Position numbers and translations under genes: made by a program
Part shown: positions 61,385 to 64,000 of the stretch, in pieces
How positions within the stretch are numbered: position 1 is the stretch's first letter
Layout: every line of letters starts with the position of its first letter
The notes under the pieces: generated by a model
Database searches by the model: none
What the model was told of the DNA's origin: nothing
The model's input: the letters and a program-made list of their open reading frames with translations, nothing else
NCBI RefSeq assembly: GCF_021129305.1
Contig: NZ_JAJOMB010000003.1
Span: 186,001-250,000 of the forward strand
Reading direction: 5' to 3'
Length of the DNA stretch: 64,000 nucleotides
DNA from: Kineosporia babensis
GTDB lineage: Bacteria; Actinomycetota; Actinomycetes; Actinomycetales; Kineosporiaceae

Positions 61385-62908
61385 TCAGGCCTTGCGCTGC
61401 ATGCTGGAACGGGCCGGATTCCCCTGCTCAGCCTGCTTCGGGTCGGTCTCGTCCTGCTTGGCTCGCACCCCCGCCTCGACCTTCGCGCCCAAGTCCTTGT
61501 CCACCTGGCTCCAGTAGTCGAACGCCCGGGCCAGGATCGGCTCGGTGACCCCGTTCAGCAGGTGGCCGACGATGTTGGTGACCAGACGCTCGCGGGCGGC
61601 CTCGTCCATCACCTCACGCACCAGCGTCCCCGCCTGGCCGAAATCGTCGTCCTCGGCGTGCAAGGTTGCGGCAGCGCGGACCATCTCACCGTCGGAGGCC
61701 CAGGTACCGCCGTCATCCGTCCGGGCCGGATCGGCCACCGGGCCGCCGTAGGAGTTCGGCGCGTACACCGGGTCGGGCACGTTCTTCACCCGCATCGCGC
61801 CGTCCTTGGAGTACGCGTGCGTCTCCACCTTCGCCGAGTTGACCGGGATCTGCTTGTAGTTCACCCCCAGCCGGGCCCGGTGCGCGTCCGAGTAGCTGAA
61901 TCCCCGGGCCAGGAGCATCTTGTCGGGCGACAGACCGGTACCGGGCACGACGTTGTTCGGTTCGAACGCGGCCTGCTCGATCTCGGTGTGGTAGTCGGTG
62001 ACGTTGCGGTTCAGGGTCAGCCGGCCGACCTCGTGCAGCGGGTAGTCGCCGTGCGGCCAGACCTTGGTCAGGTCGAACGGGTTGAACCGGTAGGTCTTGG
62101 CCTCCTCGAACGGCATCACCTGCACCTTCAGCGTCCAGGTCGGGAACTGCCCGTCGCGGATGTGCTCGAACAGGTCACGCTGGTGGTAGTCGGTGTCCAC
62201 CGCGGCCATCTGGTCGGCCTCGTCCTGGGTGAACGTCTCGATACCCTGATCGGTGACGAAGTGGTACTTCACCCAGAACCGTTCCCCGGCGGCATTGATC
62301 CACATGTACGTGTGGCTGCCGTAGCCGTTCATGTGCCGCCATGTGCGGGGGATACCCCTGTCCCCCATCAGCCACGTCACCTGGTGCGCCGACTCCGGCG
62401 AGAGCGACCAGAAGTCCCACTGCATGTCGTGATCACGCAGATTGTTGTCCTGGCGCCGCTTCTGGGAGCGGATGAAGTGCTGGAACTTCATCGGGTCCCG
62501 GATGAAGAACACCGGCGTGTTGTTGCCGACCAGGTCGAGGTTGCCGTCGCGAGTGTAGAACTTCAGCGCGAAACCCCGCGGATCACGCCAGGTATCGGGT
62601 GATCCGCGCTCGCCGGCCACAGTTGAGAACCGGGCCAGGACGTCGGCCTGCTCTCCCGGCGAGAAGACCGCGGCCCGGGTCCAGGCGCTGACGTCGGCGG
62701 TCACCTGGAACGAGCCGAACGCCCCGCCGCCCTTGGCGTGCGGCTGACGCTCGGGAATGCGCTCGCGGTTGAAATTGGCCATCTGCTCGATCAGGTAGTG
62801 GTCCTGAAGCAGCAGCGGCCCGTCCGGCCCGACGCTCAGCGAATGCTCGTCGCTGGCCACCGGCACACCGGCGTCCGTGGTCGTGAAAGGGCGTTCTGTG
62901 CTGGTCAT
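61385..62908 (-). CDS. katA: Monofunctional heme catalase (clade 3, KatA type)
   Basis: From the ATG at 62908 (GGAGG eight bases upstream) the product has 507 residues, a small-subunit catalase that decomposes H2O2. Visible residues are the distal His57 ([16 protein letters not shown]), the Asn near 130 ([14 protein letters not shown]) and the proximal heme Tyr in [19 protein letters not shown] and the Lys/His NADPH-binding region are also present. The usual V-V-H-A-K-G-A-G is Q-P-H-A-K-G-G-G here. It stands alone; no peroxide-sensing regulator gene is adjacent. Confidence 0.94.
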   Translation of the reverse strand: MTSTERPFTTTDAGVPVASDEHSLSVGPDGPLLLQDHYLIEQMANFNRERIPERQPHAKGGGAFGSFQVTADVSAWTRAAVFSPGEQADVLARFSTVAGERGSPDTWRDPRGFALKFYTRDGNLDLVGNNTPVFFIRDPMKFQHFIRSQKRRQDNNLRDHDMQWDFWSLSPESAHQVTWLMGDRGIPRTWRHMNGYGSHTYMWINAAGERFWVKYHFVTDQGIETFTQDEADQMAAVDTDYHQRDLFEHIRDGQFPTWTLKVQVMPFEEAKTYRFNPFDLTKVWPHGDYPLHEVGRLTLNRNVTDYHTEIEQAAFEPNNVVPGTGLSPDKMLLARGFSYSDAHRARLGVNYKQIPVNSAKVETHAYSKDGAMRVKNVPDPVYAPNSYGGPVADPARTDDGGTWASDGEMVRAAATLHAEDDDFGQAGTLVREVMDEAARERLVTNIVGHLLNGVTEPILARAFDYWSQVDKDLGAKVEAGVRAKQDETDPKQAEQGNPARSSMQRKA

Positions 62909-63089
62909 GCCCGATACCTCCAATGATCTGGACCGACTCAAGGCTGCCGGAACCACCGATGATCGCCAGCGCAGGTGCCCCCGGTCCGGGCCCGCAGCCG
63001 TCGGTAGGCTTTCAACTGCGGGACGATCGGGGGTGGAACCCGCCCTGGTGCCCCATGGCAGTTGGACCGAACCACGGACAGGAGCTTGT

Positions 63090-64000
63090 GTGTCTGCCCC
63101 GGCAACCCCGTCCGCCTATGCAAGTCTGTCCTCGCTCGCCCAAGACACCCCGATCGGGGACGCGCGTCAGATGCTGCTGCGCCGGCTGGCCGAGGTCACC
63201 GGAGCAGGGCAGGTCACGCTGTGGGCCGCGACCTGGCCCGGGTCAGGCCGGCTTCGCCCCGCGCAGAGCTGGCCGCGAAGCGAATCCAGCGATCTAACAG
63301 TTGATCAGGCCGCGCTGCTGGCCCGTGACGACCTCAGCACCGTTGCGCTGCAGGACGGTGAGCAGCTGTACGGAGCCCTGGTCCTCGACGGAAAGCTCAG
63401 CCGGTCACAGCGGAAGCAACTGTTCGACACCGCCAACTGCCTCCGGGTTCTCCATCAGCGGGAACGTCTGCGAGACAGGCTGAACCAGCAGCATGAGCAC
63501 ACGTCCCGGCTCGCGGGGGAGGCGCTGGACGCGTCCCGGCGGCTCGACGGGGTACGTGCCCTCGAACGTCGACGGGTGGCGGCCGAGATTCTGGCGTTCA
63601 GCCACCGTCGGCTGCGGCCGATCCGGGCTCGGCTGGAGGATCCCCAGGGCGATCTCAAGGGGCTGCGGGCCCGGCTCGACTCCACCGTGAAGGACTTCCG
63701 GACCCTGGTCCGCGGGATCCATCCACAGATCCTGCGCAGTCAAGGACTGCGGGCAGCGCTGGGTGAGGTGGCGGCCCCCTACAAGGGACGGGTCCAGGTG
63801 ACCGGAAGCGTCCCGGCCCGGCTGGACCACGAAGTCGTTTCTGCGCTGTACCAGCTCGCGTCCGCAGCGGTGCAGAGCCTGGCCGGGACCAGCAGCGAAG
63901 TCGCGCTCGCGCTGGAGCACCGTCACGGTGATCGACCGGTCCCAGGACTTCAGGTGCGGCTGGTGGCGCGGACCCAGACGTCTGAATCGGCAACGCGCGC
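63090..64000 (+). CDS. Degenerate histidine-kinase-like protein, C-terminus cut by window edge
   Basis: The GTG at 63090 follows AGGAG by five bases; the frame is open for 303 codons to the window end. The N-terminal ~120 residues look GAF-like. A coiled helix ([14 protein letters not shown]) leads into a HisKA_3-like region, where the place of the usual E-R-D-L-H-D-G is taken by [12 protein letters not shown] (about 168-179), so the phospho-acceptor histidine seems to be missing. The [19 protein letters not shown] segment, typical between HisKA_3 and the ATPase domain, is present. It may be a non-catalytic signalling partner, or the His of FSH may serve. The rest lies outside the window. Confidence 0.65.
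   Translation, partial: MSAPATPSAYASLSSLAQDTPIGDARQMLLRRLAEVTGAGQVTLWAATWPGSGRLRPAQSWPRSESSDLTVDQAALLARDDLSTVALQDGEQLYGALVLDGKLSRSQRKQLFDTANCLRVLHQRERLRDRLNQQHEHTSRLAGEALDASRRLDGVRALERRRVAAEILAFSHRRLRPIRARLEDPQGDLKGLRARLDSTVKDFRTLVRGIHPQILRSQGLRAALGEVAAPYKGRVQVTGSVPARLDHEVVSALYQLASAAVQSLAGTSSEVALALEHRHGDRPVPGLQVRLVARTQTSESATR

Overview
The window comes from a high-GC Gram-positive bacterium, most likely an actinomycete. The signs are heavy G/C third positions, many GTG/TTG starts and ATGA/TGATG overlaps, and typical families: an AfsR/SARP-type regulator, a conservon-type roadblock protein, SigE-family sigma factors and an MmyB-type XRE regulator. A Kineosporia-like genus is possible, but the sequence alone does not settle this. 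No rRNA, tRNA, CRISPR array or insertion sequence was seen.

Region 1 (1-7.6 kb) holds mixed genes: a DUF2071 protein cut by the window edge, an enolase-superfamily sugar-acid dehydratase, a roadblock protein with a possible sensor-kinase tail, a CASTOR/POLLUX-type channel, a CHMI-like tautomerase, a TetR regulator, and a LysR regulator ending in a perfect 18-bp tandem repeat.

Region 2 (7.9-24.6 kb) is one compact 13-gene operon closed by a perfect 15-bp hairpin. It encodes an ATP-dependent hydantoinase pair, an N-carbamoylsarcosine-amidase-like enzyme, a cyclic amidohydrolase, two DadA/sarcosine-oxidase-type flavoenzymes, a BisC-like molybdoenzyme, an OsmC protein and a full dipeptide/nickel-type ABC importer. 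Together they look like uptake and breakdown of a hydantoin, plausibly N-methylhydantoin from creatinine, to an amino acid, with an unexplained S/N-oxide reduction step.

Region 3 (24.7-30 kb) has a small secreted protein, the wreck of an ABC exporter, and a secreted CdtB-like nuclease fused to ricin-type lectin repeats: a single-chain relative of cytolethal distending toxin. An aldo/keto reductase with a divergent XRE regulator and a PH-domain protein follow.

Region 4 (30-40 kb) has two unrecognised proteins, a cytoplasmic multicopper oxidase, an ECF sigma factor, a helical-repeat/trypsin protein and a two-component system preceded by a translationally coupled 27-codon ORF.

Region 5 (40.0-45.9 kb) is an enterobacterial-common-antigen-like cluster in the same gene order as E. 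coli (rffG, wecD, wecE, wecF, wzyE, wecG), with wecF and wzyE fused into one gene. It should make dTDP-Fuc4NAc, transfer it to a lipid-linked saccharide and polymerise the repeat.

Region 6 (46-64 kb) holds a PET-hydrolase/cutinase-type enzyme, two SDRs, an AraC regulator, lipoproteins, a DUF2332 protein, a LysR/hydrolase pair, an S33 peptidase, a flavin monooxygenase-hemerythrin pair, a SARP regulator, a sigma factor with its likely anti-sigma partner, a catalase, and a degenerate sensor kinase cut by the window end.
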